Source of the DNA: Steromphala cineraria
Lineage: Eukaryota > Mollusca > Gastropoda > Trochida > Trochidae
Assembly: GCA_916613615.1 (NCBI GenBank)
Contig: OU744730.1
Coordinates: forward strand, 31,468,815 to 31,532,814
Direction of reading: 5' to 3'
Length of the DNA: 64,000 nucleotides
Below are positions 1-9,232 of the stretch, piece by piece. How positions within the stretch are numbered: position 1 is the first letter of the stretch; every line of letters starts with the position of its first letter. A program made the translations under genes and the position numbers. The notes below the pieces were generated by a model. It was not told the origin of the DNA. It worked only from the letters and a program-made list of their open reading frames with translations, and searched no databases.

Positions 1-668
1 TTATTGAAAGCACGATTATTGACAAATAATTGTCATTAGACAATGAATGCTTAATATATGTATGTCACCCCAACTGCTCTTTAAAGAAGAGTTGAAAGCT
101 GTGAAAGTAATGACATTCACCAATTGTCCGAACATGCTATAAAAGGTGTAAATGATGTTACTAAAATAGGCATATTGCATGAATTACAGTGACATAAATA
201 AGTAAATGCAGGTACATTTTTTGCAGGAGAATGAAGACATGTTGGAGGTGAATAAATATCATGGCGCAGTGGAGATATTACATTTACTTGATTCATTGGT
301 GATGGTAATTGGCCACAATAGATCCATTAAGTTGCTTCATCAATATGATTGACTGGTTTCTACACGGCACCGTTCCCATATCTTATCATTTCACTGTTGC
401 AAATATACCAAAATGGATCTGCAAAGTCATTGTGTTTCACCATGTGGTTTCATTCAGTTATTAAAGCGGATCATCCATGCAACTTGTTATTTGGCTTGTA
501 TTTTAATTATGACAATTGAAATAAACAAGACATTTCTGTTAAAAAGTTTGACTGTATCTAAACAACGTTAAGGCGCTATTTGACTAACATACCTTTCTGG
601 ATAAAAGTGTGTTATATTTACGTACAACAAAGTTATTTCGTTATGTACATGTAGTTGTTGCATTTTTA
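1..668. other. intergenic AT-rich DNA, nothing recognised
   Basis: No reading frame with recognisable protein features and no clear repeat boundaries. It ends where the first copy of the C-rich dispersed repeat D1 begins. Confidence 0.5.
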
Positions 669-842
669 TGCCCCCGAATCGGAGATTCCGGGGGTATATT
701 GTTTTTCACCTGTCCGTCCGTCCGTCTGTCCGTTTGTCCACAAAAACTTTAACCTTGGTCATAACTTTTGATTGGTCAGAGCTAGGTCTTTGATACTTGA
801 CATATGCATCCGGGGGCATTCGTGTTTCACAAACACATCTTG
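669..842 (+). repeat. dispersed repeat D1, internally deleted copy
   Basis: The left end is a near-palindromic C5/G5 hairpin (CCCCCGAATC ... GATTCCGGGGG), followed by a TCCG/TCTG run, then 'aactttaacc' and 'ttgatacttgacatatg'. It ends in 'cattcgtgtttcacaaacac'. Longer copies lie at 6,179 and 24,457, and a truncated one at 55,698. This copy jumps directly from 'gacatatg' to 'catccggggg', missing about 85 bases present in the longer copies. A short open frame over its right half is not considered a gene. Confidence 0.85.
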
Positions 843-1203
843 TTTTTACATTCTCTTTGTTACATTCAAACTATTTACCGGATTTGATATACATAATGCA
901 AATTGATTACAATCAACGTTGCACAATCGGCGAAAAAGTAAACATTCAATCTATTCCCAGAAGCATTCAGAAAAATAAAGATACTTCGCTTGTAGGAAAC
1001 ATATTTAATTCGTACAAGACAGTGGTTTAACACTGTTATTGAGAAATTAAGAATAACCTTGGTTTCCGACGAACTTTCCGTGTTGAATAAGTTTACTAAG
1101 AATTATCTCACACATTGTCGTTAGAAGATACGAAATGAGGAACTTTAAAGGGAATACTGATAGCAAACGCAAATTAAGTTGTAACGTGCACTGGCAATAA
1201 TTA

Positions 1204-1309
1204 TAGGCTTATGTAAAGAATAGACTCCGAAACCTCGTCATTAGTTGTGCACTAAACCTCGTGCACAACTAATGACGAGTTTGAGGAGTCTATTCTACAT
1301 AAACCTAAA
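1204..1309. repeat. long palindrome left of tyrosine recombinase relic YR-1
   Basis: Two arms of about 48 bases (1,204-1,252 and 1,261-1,309) are nearly perfect reverse complements around an 8-base spacer. Each arm carries CTAATGACGAG in inverted orientation next to GTGCAC, and the outer part resembles 'tagaatagactcc' with 'aaacctaaat' at the edge. A weaker palindrome sharing CTAATGACGAG and AAACCTAAAT lies at 4,211-4,320, on the other side of YR-1. It could be an element end or an independent foldback element. Confidence 0.8.
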
Positions 1310-1518
1310 TTCTTAACTGGTTTCAGTTTCGTATTACAAAACTATCGTAGGTTCAAGAATAAACTGCCACATGTCATTCATGCAAACACCATAATGCAAG
1401 CAATGTACTAATGACGTCTCAATTCTCATTTGATTCACGTGCACATGCATACACATAGTCGTCATACAAGAAATACACAATAAGATAATGCGCGACGTTC
1501 AATGCGATAATGACGTTG

Positions 1519-1527
1519 TATATAAAG
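1519..1527 (+). promoter_or_regulatory. candidate TATA box of YR-1
   Basis: TATATAAAG lies 48 bases upstream of the first ATG (1,575) of the recombinase relic, a spacing compatible with a TATA-driven start near 1,550. There is no transcript evidence. Confidence 0.4.
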
Positions 1528-1574
1528 GTGTTTACGTGTTAATTCATTATACTCTTCTCGGGACTAGGGTAAGA

Positions 1575-3935
1575 ATGTCCAGTGACAGCGATGACGGTTT
1601 GTTCATTACACAAATTTTCTCAAGTTGATTCATTCACAGCGGAAGATATCAATTCAGATTTTGAAAACGTCTTTGATGCTGTTCCAATGCCAGATTTTAC
1701 ATTGACTGACAAAGCTATTAGTGACCTTTTCTCAGACGATAACGAAAATGTTCATGTTGTTGAGAAAGATGGAGAAAATTGGAAATTAAATATCACAAAA
1801 TCAGATGAAGAGTTAGCTCATTTTAGTCAAGGGTTTGATACTACAAGTATCTCTCTGCCAGATAATACAACACCTGTAGATTCTCCAAATTCCATGCAAT
1901 CTCGATTCGGAAAACCCTTAACGCTTTGGAGATCAGTGGTAGGAACAAAAACACTGAAATGAAAAGTCAGTGGGCTGTGAGATTACTTGAAGCTTGGTAC
2001 TTTAAAAGACACAGGGGAAATGCAGATGGGAGTAGTCTTCTTTTGAAGTGTGATGACTTTGAAATGAACAAATTAATGATTTCTTTTATAACCCAGATTA
2101 AGAATCTGAAAGGAGAAGAATATCACGGTAACACCCTACATGAAATTTTGGTGTCACTCCAATATTATTTGTGTCAGAATGGTAGAGATATTAACTTTAA
2201 CACTGATTTTGAGATTTCTGGTCTAATGAGGATTTTGAAAATATTAGCTGAAGTTGGGATAGGTTTACGAAAAAGGAAAGCTGACGTGTTAACTTGTGAG
2301 CAAGAAGACATTTTATGGGAGAGAGGCATCTTGGGAGACGACACACCACAGAAACTTCTGGACACTCTAATTTACCTGAATGGCATTTGATTTTGCTTAA
2401 GAGGTGGACAAGAACACCATGCATTAAAGTTTGGAGACGGGGGGGGGGGGGGGGGGGGAACTTTTCATTCATAATGAAAAATGGCCTAAAACACTTCAAA
2501 TACAGTGAAGGAGTGACAAAAACAAACAATGGAGGCTTGAAACACAAATCTCTTGATATGAAGAGTATAGTGGTCGGACCAAACCATGAGAAACCAGAAC
2601 GATGCCCCGTGCGACTTCACGAAAAATATCTATCTCTGAGGTACGTTCTTTATGTTTGTTGTTTCGATTAGGAAACACAGTGTAGGTAACGAAAACATTG
2701 TAATTATTAATCAGATTAATAAATCTACTAATTTCAATCATTTTGGAGATCTTTAGAAATAGCATGTTCGAAATAAAACTTTGACTGTCTTACACCATGT
2801 CACACAATATGGAAATGATTAATGCTCTGTTTGTTTTACAAGTAATTCGTTACTTAACTACATCTATCTATTAAAGAATCTGTTCATATAGTTGACACTT
2901 ATCTAAATCCCGAGAGTCCGATATAATTGTTACGACGTTACGAACACTACATGTGACGTCACAACTCATTTATGCAAAACGTTACAGTAGTTTATGTCAA
3001 ATGCCCGAGTTTTGTTCAATGTTAAAATTATTTGACATGAAGTCACCTATACATGTACTTTTAATAACAAAACAAGTGCACTTTTTAACGACTTTACTCT
3101 GCAATGATAACGCATTGATGTTTTTTTGCTTTGAATATGATTGATGAATTTCAGATACGTTAAAGAAAAGGGATAACTATATTGTAAATCAAGCAAATTC
3201 TATTTGAATGGAAATTTTCTTTGCAGACCAACTACATGTGAAGCTTTCTATCTGAGACCACTGAGATATCCAAAAGCCGACATATGGTACTGTAGCGCAC
3301 CTATTGGACGACAAACATTGGCGGATTTTGTAAAGAGAATGTTCAACTGCAGGATTTGTGGGTTTCTTTACAAACCATTCCCTAAGGGCAACTGTAGCAA
3401 CCAGACTTTATGAGAATGGATTTGACGAAAAACTAATCACAGAGCGAACAGGTCACAGGTCGACTGCAATGCGTGGGTAGGTGGCGTTTTTATAAATAAC
3501 GCAGTCGTCTTTTTGATATACATATGTAAAATTTATTGTTATTCTGATTGCTTAACTTCTGACAATTCATTAAATGATTATGTTTTCAAATGCACAATAC
3601 TTGTAATCAATTACTAATCTTCGTTACTTTTCGGTAGAGCCAGTTAATCAAGTGTCTTCTCTTGCGTTAAACCAATTTTTAGAAATGCTTAAGATTTGCT
3701 TTCACTTATAGTTACAAGCGGACGAGTGAAGTTATTAAACATGGTGGACAGCCTAGTGCAGAGGAAGAAAAGGAGTTCAGCCTCGTCGACTGCTCCACAA
3801 GCTGGTCACGCGAATTCTGACCTCTCCCCACGAGCAGAACCAAAGCCCTCGACTGTCGCAACCTCACGAGATGACGTGAAGCCCATTCAGTTCACGGTGG
3901 AACGCAATGGCGCTAAAATTACCCTGACCATGTAA
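1575..3935 (+). pseudogene. Crypton/DUF3504-type tyrosine recombinase YR-1, broken, three exons
   Basis: This is a relic of the DUF3504 tyrosine recombinase family, the Crypton-derived group related to the domains of QRICH1, ZMYM2-4 and KIAA1958. The catalytic set is still readable: Arg in LRGGQEHH (codon 2,400), HxxR in NHSLR (His 3,376; Arg 3,385), GHRS (His 3,454) and Tyr in GYKRTSE (3,713). The N-terminal helical domain (RLLEAW ... ILWERGILGD) precedes them, and KTNNGGLKH and RCPVRLHEKYLSLR follow the first Arg. Introns fit good sites: donor gtacgt at 2,641 to acceptor ttgcag at 3,226, and donor gtaggt at 3,477 to acceptor ending 3,711, with phase kept across both. Damage: a shift near 1,610-1,625, another near 1,920-1,935, TGA at 2,388, a 20-G tract that changes frame, and a shift near 3,345-3,360. 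In exon 3 the Tyr frame ends at TGA 3,818, while another frame continues to 3,935. The first ATG is at 1,575. Family membership is secure; the exact C-terminus is not. Confidence 0.88.
2439..2458 (+). repeat. poly-G tract (20 G) inside YR-1 exon 1
   Basis: An uninterrupted run of 20 G follows the KFGD codons of the recombinase. The family's protein continues in a different frame after it (MKNGLKHFKYSEG), so tract length change accounts for one of the frameshifts. Confidence 0.95.
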
Positions 3936-4210
3936 ATCTGTGAACTTCTATTATTAAGAATAAGCTTGTGTTTCACCTTGTTTTATTTAAATTCTTTCAG
4001 TTCCATGTATGTCCATCTCAAGAAAACAAACGGGACAATGGCATGGTTATGATATATTTAACTCATTCATTGACATCGTCTTTCCAATATTATATATATC
4101 AAAATTAGCATTACTTAATACCACGGATATATAGTGATTATCTCATCACAACCTAAGCCTCCCGAGCATGAAAATCCCGTGACAGGTCAGTGTTTTGCAA
4201 TAAAAATACA

Positions 4211-4320
4211 TGGAGAAACTAATGACGAGTTATCTATTGACGTCCCACTGAAGACTAATGACTAGTGACGTTTCAGTTGGACGTATTTCTACACTATTGA
4301 TGAGTAATTTAGGTTTAATA
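4211..4320. repeat. imperfect palindrome right of YR-1
   Basis: An inner hairpin pairs ACGTCCCACTGAAGAC with a region containing GTTTCAGTTGGACGT. Outer parts (ACTAATGACGAGTTA and CTATTGATGAGTAATT) are also roughly complementary. It shares CTAATGACGAG and the edge AAACCTAAAT with the palindrome at 1,204, so the two may be diverged copies of one terminal structure. Confidence 0.55.
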
Positions 4321-5199
4321 TTATATACATCATTTCAGAATGAAGGTAATCTTTATCTCTCTGTATCTCTGATCACTGTGGGTTTTGGACAAATACATGT
4401 AAGAAATCGGTAACTAGGCCTAGATATTTGATCTACATACCAAATACCTTCCTGTCACCCGTTGTGAGAAAAATAGTTCTTGGTTTTAATCATTAGGACC
4501 GTCAGCCACACAGGTCTCTAAGTACATTGCTCTGCATGTGGTAGGCCATCTGAACTGTAAATGGAGATCATTATGTCTTTCCAAGAGTTGCATCAAATGC
4601 ATCATTGTAGAATGAAGAAAATAGTTATACACGTGTTTACACAAGTTGCACAAATGCCGTCTATACTAAAAAGTACCATGTTAATTAAGGTATGGTTATG
4701 CCAAAACAAGATTGTTGTCATCAGTCAGGACATTTGTTTCAGCTCCTTATCCATTCAATCATATTTATATCAGGAATTTCCATGTTCCCAAGCCATGTTG
4801 TATCTACAAGGAGATTGCTCCCTTGTTAGAATAAAACAGAAACTTCCACCAATTGTAATCTTAACAGGAAACTAAGGAAATACAAACATAACTTCTCTTT
4901 ACTGATTATTGAATATTTAATGTCAATCCATCACTTTCAAATGAAATCAGTATTTTTTCAAATAGGAAATATTGGATACATTAGTCAGGAAATGATGTAT
5001 TGTGCCCTCGACATTCAATGTGATGTGTGATTAGAAATGTCATTAGGAGATGTTTATATGTTCGGGAAATCAAATAACAAATCTTCTCTTGAAGGAATTT
5101 TGCATAGGTTCTTTTGCAAACTTGTTTATTTTAAAAGCTGTACATTTCAGTGTATTGCCTCATGGCACTGCGTATTTCCAAATTCTTCAGACAATATTT
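4321..5199. other. no gene recognised
   Basis: AT-rich; the open frame at 4,561-4,875 has no family features and no splice context that I can support. Confidence 0.4.
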
Positions 5200-5835
5200 G
5201 CTTTAGCTTGGTTCTTTTAGTAATAAGACGAGACACGGTGACATGGATTAAAAGGTTTGAATCCTCTTACAATGCTATCTCTGATAATTGATTTTGAAGC
5301 CAATCAAGGAGAATCAAATTACATGATATTTTGAAGCCACAAACAAATGTCATCTGGTGCCTTATTGTGAATTATTTGTTTTAGAAAAAGGAAACAAAAA
5401 CATAAAGCGTGTAATCAATGTCAAAATGAATTATGCCTCTCATCGGGAGTATCCTTTGATGCAGTGGTGATCCTAAAAGGCTTTTCATAGCGCCATGGAT
5501 GGAACAAACTTGAAATATTCAAGATGACCACATATGCCAAATCAATGAATGATCAATGTAATTAATGTCTCCTTTAATTGAACTACCAACCACTTCGAGA
5601 GTATGTTCTGATGCAGTGTTGATAAAACATTTTACAGGAGAACGTTTTCTTTAATGGGTTTATCTAACATATTCAAGATAATCGAACATAACAAAGTGAA
5701 ACTGATAAACAAAAATTGCATGAAAATTTCAACATGAAACGTTATAACTTTGCGAAAGATAAAGGGTGTGTTATGATGTTGTGTAACTTGGTTTCTTTAG
5801 ATAAATTTGAATATAGCTATTGTTTTAAAGTTTTG
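5200..5835 (+). repeat. paralogous block shared with 35,480-36,125
   Basis: Long stretches align with 35,480-36,125 in the same orientation: the segment around 'gacatgga..aaaag', 'gaatcctcttacaa', 'ctctgataattgatttt', 'gaatgatcaat.taattaatgtc', 'gagtatgtt.tgatgcagt' and 'tatagctattgtttt'. Divergence is spread evenly, with indels. There is no obvious coding frame in common. It is part of the segmental duplication running through the window. Confidence 0.75.
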
Positions 5836-6178
5836 AAGTTATAAACTATGAAACATCTTAGAAAAAAAACCAAAAGAGTTCTTAGTAATTTCAAGTTGGA
5901 TGTTAGTCACTGCAAAACTGATATTAAAAAAAAAAAAAGAACCATTCTGGTAATGCTCATGGCATTGTAAACTATAGGTTCTAAATTTGTTAAGCTCAAG
6001 AGCTTTTCCCGAACAATAAACGCAGCAAGATGTTGTTGTGGACCACGATGTCAATTTCAGCCCGTGAATCTTGTTGCACGTGCCAACTGACTGGGACTCG
6101 GCGATTTTGGAGTCACATTCACGCCGTTGGTCGTCGGGGCCACATGTTCGATTTTGAAATTGCATAAAATGACTTGTT
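5836..6178. other. no gene recognised
   Basis: AT-rich with a short A-tract. The minus-strand open frame at 5,839-6,165 has a low-complexity centre and no recognised domain. Confidence 0.4.
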
Positions 6179-6431
6179 ATGCCCCCGAATCGGAGATTCC
6201 GGGGGTATATTGTTTTTCACCTGTCCGTCTGTCCGTCCGTCCGTCCGCAAAAACTTTAACCTTGGTCATATTTTTTGATTGGTCAGAGCTAGGTCTTTGA
6301 TACTTGACATATGGATCCCTTGTGATGAGACCTTTCGGATGACACCATGACATTTGACCTTGTGACCTTGACCTTGACACAGTGAGCAGGATGCATCCGG
6401 AGGCATTCGTGTTTCACAAACACATCTTGTT
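6179..6431 (+). repeat. dispersed repeat D1, longer copy
   Basis: The C5/G5 hairpin head at 6,180-6,204 is followed by the TCCG run, 'ttgatacttgacatatgg', 'gatgacaccatgac', then TGACCTTGTGACCTTGACC, and ends with 'cattcgtgtttcacaaacac'. It contains the segment missing from copies at 669 and 55,698. Confidence 0.9.
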
Positions 6432-7259
6432 AAGCTTGGATTTATTTGAAAGCCTTTAGCCGCTTGGTGAACAAATGTAGTTCCTAAACCAAATTATCGT
6501 AGAAATTTAACCATTATTGTATTTACTTTACATTTTGAGGGTAAAATAAATGATTTTTTTCCATTTATGTTCTTTTAAATTACAGGAGTGAGCTGCACTC
6601 TATTTGTGATATTTTGATGATTTATTGGCACCGTTCAAATGAATGTATTTAAAGGTGTATGTTAGTTGTCAAAGATGCTAAATAACATAATTGATACTTT
6701 GGAATAAAATTTATTACCTTGGAAGATGTGAACTTGAGTTGTCTTGAGACCCGAGGATTTGATCCTATTCATAAAAAGCATGGCTGGTGATGAAACTATA
6801 GAGAATGGTTACACATATTAAAGTAAAAATGTTCTCTTTCCGTTCAAACTTATTGAGCTAAAACAAACTTCGTATCTTTAACGATTCTACAGTAGCATTG
6901 AATTTGTTCTTGATGTTAGTATGACAATTGAATTAGCAATTCACGAAAGGGTTTCGATTTAGTTAATTTGTTCAATGAGTTTATCATCCCTAAAGGAAGG
7001 AAGCCTTTTAAGTTCCAAACCAAAAACATGAGGTTTTAACTGAACAAGCCTAATTGATAAGATACGAATGTACATATAAGCTCAAAATTTGATACATGTT
7101 TGGGTTTCTTGATATTTTTACGAATCGTTGTGATCTTGTTATTTGTTAAGAGAACCATTACTACATACTAAGTCTTTGCTAAGCCTATTCCATTTGGGAC
7201 ACAAAGACATTTACAACAATAATCAACATCGTTCTTTCTTCTTTGAGACATGTTTCACT
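6432..7259. other. no gene recognised
   Basis: AT-rich spacer; nothing supported on either strand. Confidence 0.4.
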
Positions 7260-7700
7260 TTTAAAGGTGCATATCATCCCACGTGTAAATTGTTAACATC
7301 TGCCATTGTTTTGATCTTTTGAACAATGAACTTCTTGAAAACAATCACATTCTTATGGCGACCATTTCTAAATGGTTTAAACACATCAACGTTTGCCCCA
7401 TTCTCTCCCTCAGAGGCAAATCAAGTCATGTTGATACAGCCTCTGTTCTATTCCGCCGGAATCCGTTGGTTCCGGCAGTTTCCCCTGGCGGACAAAAATT
7501 GCACCACAATCCATTTGAATTTCTTTAGCAAATGACAACGCTTCTCGCATGGAAAGGGTGGTTCATATCACAATGCTTTTGCCATGATTCAGTAGCCAAA
7601 TTGATGATTTTATAACAGGGTTGCTCATTGCACAACTTACTTTAATTGCCTCCAATCAGGCATCTCCCATTCCATCCCACAACCGACCTTTCACGCTGGT
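7260..7700. mobile_element. MITE-like element family F, copy 1 (degenerate)
   Basis: It carries the family signature 'cattctctccctcagaggca', 'agtcatgttgatacagcctc', 'ccggcagtttcccctggcgg', 'catttgaatttcttta', 'ggttcatatcacaatgcttt' and 'gcctccaatcaggcatctcc'. The same modules recur at 22,310, 38,790, 40,522 (most complete), 50,950 and 54,430. The overlapping open frames at 7,319-7,535 lie inside it and are not genes. Confidence 0.7.
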
Positions 7701-8083
7701 TAGTATAAGATCGACAGAACTATAAAAGATGCTTGACACTGATTAAACCTCGCTCAGTTTCTCCTTTTCCTGGAATAAAAGTTTGCGTTTTAATTAATAT
7801 CTAATATACACATCTAGTTTTAGTTGACGGGATCTTTCGTATCTTAGCCAGTCTTAGTATTTCTTTGCCATTATTTTTCAAATCTGATTACGTTGCTCGA
7901 AAGGATAGATTTATCTGTCCTTCGGAAAATATCATCTTCTTTTTTATTACAACTATTTAATATTTCATACACTTTAATTCAGAAACAAGAAAAGAATAAA
8001 TTTAGTTAAATTGACAGATGCAATGCCTCATATCAGATAGATACTAAAGCTGTAATGCAAACCTTCTTGTCGTGAAGGTAGAG

Positions 8084-8303
8084 TCATACGACCCCGCATT
8101 GTCTAGTGGATTGAATGTCACTGAGGGACAGCGCAGAAACGTCACGCCCCTCGTAGTAAGCGATGAGAGCTTCGTAGGTTGCGATGCTACCTAGTTGTGA
8201 GTTTGTCCCATCAGGGAAGTTAAATGTCCTTGCGTTTTCTTGTTTGACAGGCATATTACTGTCTTGATTGTAGGTATTCGTGAAATTGGTCCATTTCTTT
8301 GTT
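8084..8303 (-). CDS. probable 3' coding exon of an unidentified gene, cut by a repeat
   Basis: The minus-strand frame ends at a TGA at 8,084-8,086 and reads like real protein: MPVKQENARTFNFPDG near the start, then ATYEALIAYYEGRDVSALS and DIQSTRQCGVV at the C-terminus. Composition is balanced and unlike the AT-driven open frames around it. An in-frame Met lies near 8,253, and the frame stays open upstream until 8,303, where the repeat with a GTCCCCCGCCGC edge starts. The upstream exon or start is therefore missing here; the repeat plus LINE may have split the gene, or an acceptor site ('aatcaagacag') may lie just inside. I do not recognise the protein. A duplicated or processed fragment is also possible. 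Confidence 0.45.
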
Positions 8304-8365
8304 GTCCCCCGCCGCACGAAGTGCGATGCGGGGGATATAGTATTCAGCTCCGTACGTCCGTCCCG
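8304..8365. repeat. left end of GC-bounded repeat P, split by the LINE
   Basis: It begins GTCCCCCGCCGCACGAAGTG and continues to a 'tccgtacgtccgtccc' run, the same kind of edge as at 37,490. The matching right end (GGCGGGGGAC) lies at about 13,917-13,926, so the LINE at 8,366-12,875 appears to have inserted into it. Confidence 0.65.
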
Positions 8366-8374
8366 CTTCTTGTT

Positions 8375-9232
8375 ATGTCATCAACTAGTCCTAGCATTCA
8401 GAAATCATCGGAGTCTGATATGACAACTGTGATAAATGTGCTTCAAAATATGCAACAAAAACTGTCGAAACTAGATGATATAGAGACCGCTGTATCTGAT
8501 GTTCAAGTCAAAGTATCAAGACTAGAGATTAAAGTTGCAGAATTGGATTGTTTAAAGGAAAAAGTGGCTAGTATTGAATCAAGTGTCGAATTTGTGAGTC
8601 AAAGTTTTGATGAGTGGGCTGTTGACAAACAAACCATTCAGAATGATTTAAAGGCGCTTCATGAAACAGTAACTGACCTTCCTCAAACTATTTCTGACCT
8701 GAAATTAGAGAATTTGCAGATGAAGGAGTACATGATAGATCAGCGTTGCAGGTCGATGAGGGACAACCTGATCTTCACTGGAATCCGAGAGACTCCTGCA
8801 GCACAGGGACCTGAACAAACAGGGGAGGTGCTGAAGGACTTCATACAGGAGCACCTGGAGCTGGACCCCAGCACCTTCAGCTTCAAGAGGATCCACAGGA
8901 TTGGAGCCAGGAGAGGAGGAGCAACAAGACCCCGTTCCATCATTGCCAAATTCAACATAACAGCTGAAAGGGATCAGGTTAAGAAATCTGGCAAGAAACT
9001 CAAAGGTAAACCCTACAGCATATTTGAACAGTTTCCTGAGGAGATAAGTTCATACAGGAGGGAAGTACTCATGCCTCTACAGAGAGAAGTCAGGAGCCAA
9101 AATAAACAGGCCCACATTGTGATTGACAAACTGTACGTAGAAAATAGGTTGCACCCTGTACCCACTCCACCCTACCGAGTCCCATCCCACCTCAAGACTC
9201 CCAGCCTGACTGACAGACCCTCCCACAGCTAG
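8375..9232 (+). CDS. LINE ORF1 protein (coiled coil, L1-ORF1-like)
   Basis: About 285 residues from the ATG at 8,375; an alternative in-frame extension starts further upstream in repeat sequence. Residues 1-120 form heptad-rich coiled coil (LQNMQQKLSKLDDIETAV, then LEIKVAELDCLKEKV). The middle part matches the RRM-like domain of L1-type ORF1 proteins (MRDNLIFTGI, FKRIHRIG, RSIIAKF), followed by a basic C-terminal domain (YRREVLMPLQREV) and a Pro-rich tail. In this class ORF1 trimerises and coats the element RNA. The frame ends at TAG 9,230-9,232 and is open again immediately downstream in the same frame, leading into ORF2 with no intervening stop. Confidence 0.85.
   Translation: MSSTSPSIQKSSESDMTTVINVLQNMQQKLSKLDDIETAVSDVQVKVSRLEIKVAELDCLKEKVASIESSVEFVSQSFDEWAVDKQTIQNDLKALHETVTDLPQTISDLKLENLQMKEYMIDQRCRSMRDNLIFTGIRETPAAQGPEQTGEVLKDFIQEHLELDPSTFSFKRIHRIGARRGGATRPRSIIAKFNITAERDQVKKSGKKLKGKPYSIFEQFPEEISSYRREVLMPLQREVRSQNKQAHIVIDKLYVENRLHPVPTPPYRVPSHLKTPSLTDRPSHS

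Noticed and set aside
2197..2765. Minus-strand frames opposite YR-1
   Set aside because: They are shadows of the recombinase exon; the plus strand gives the family motifs.
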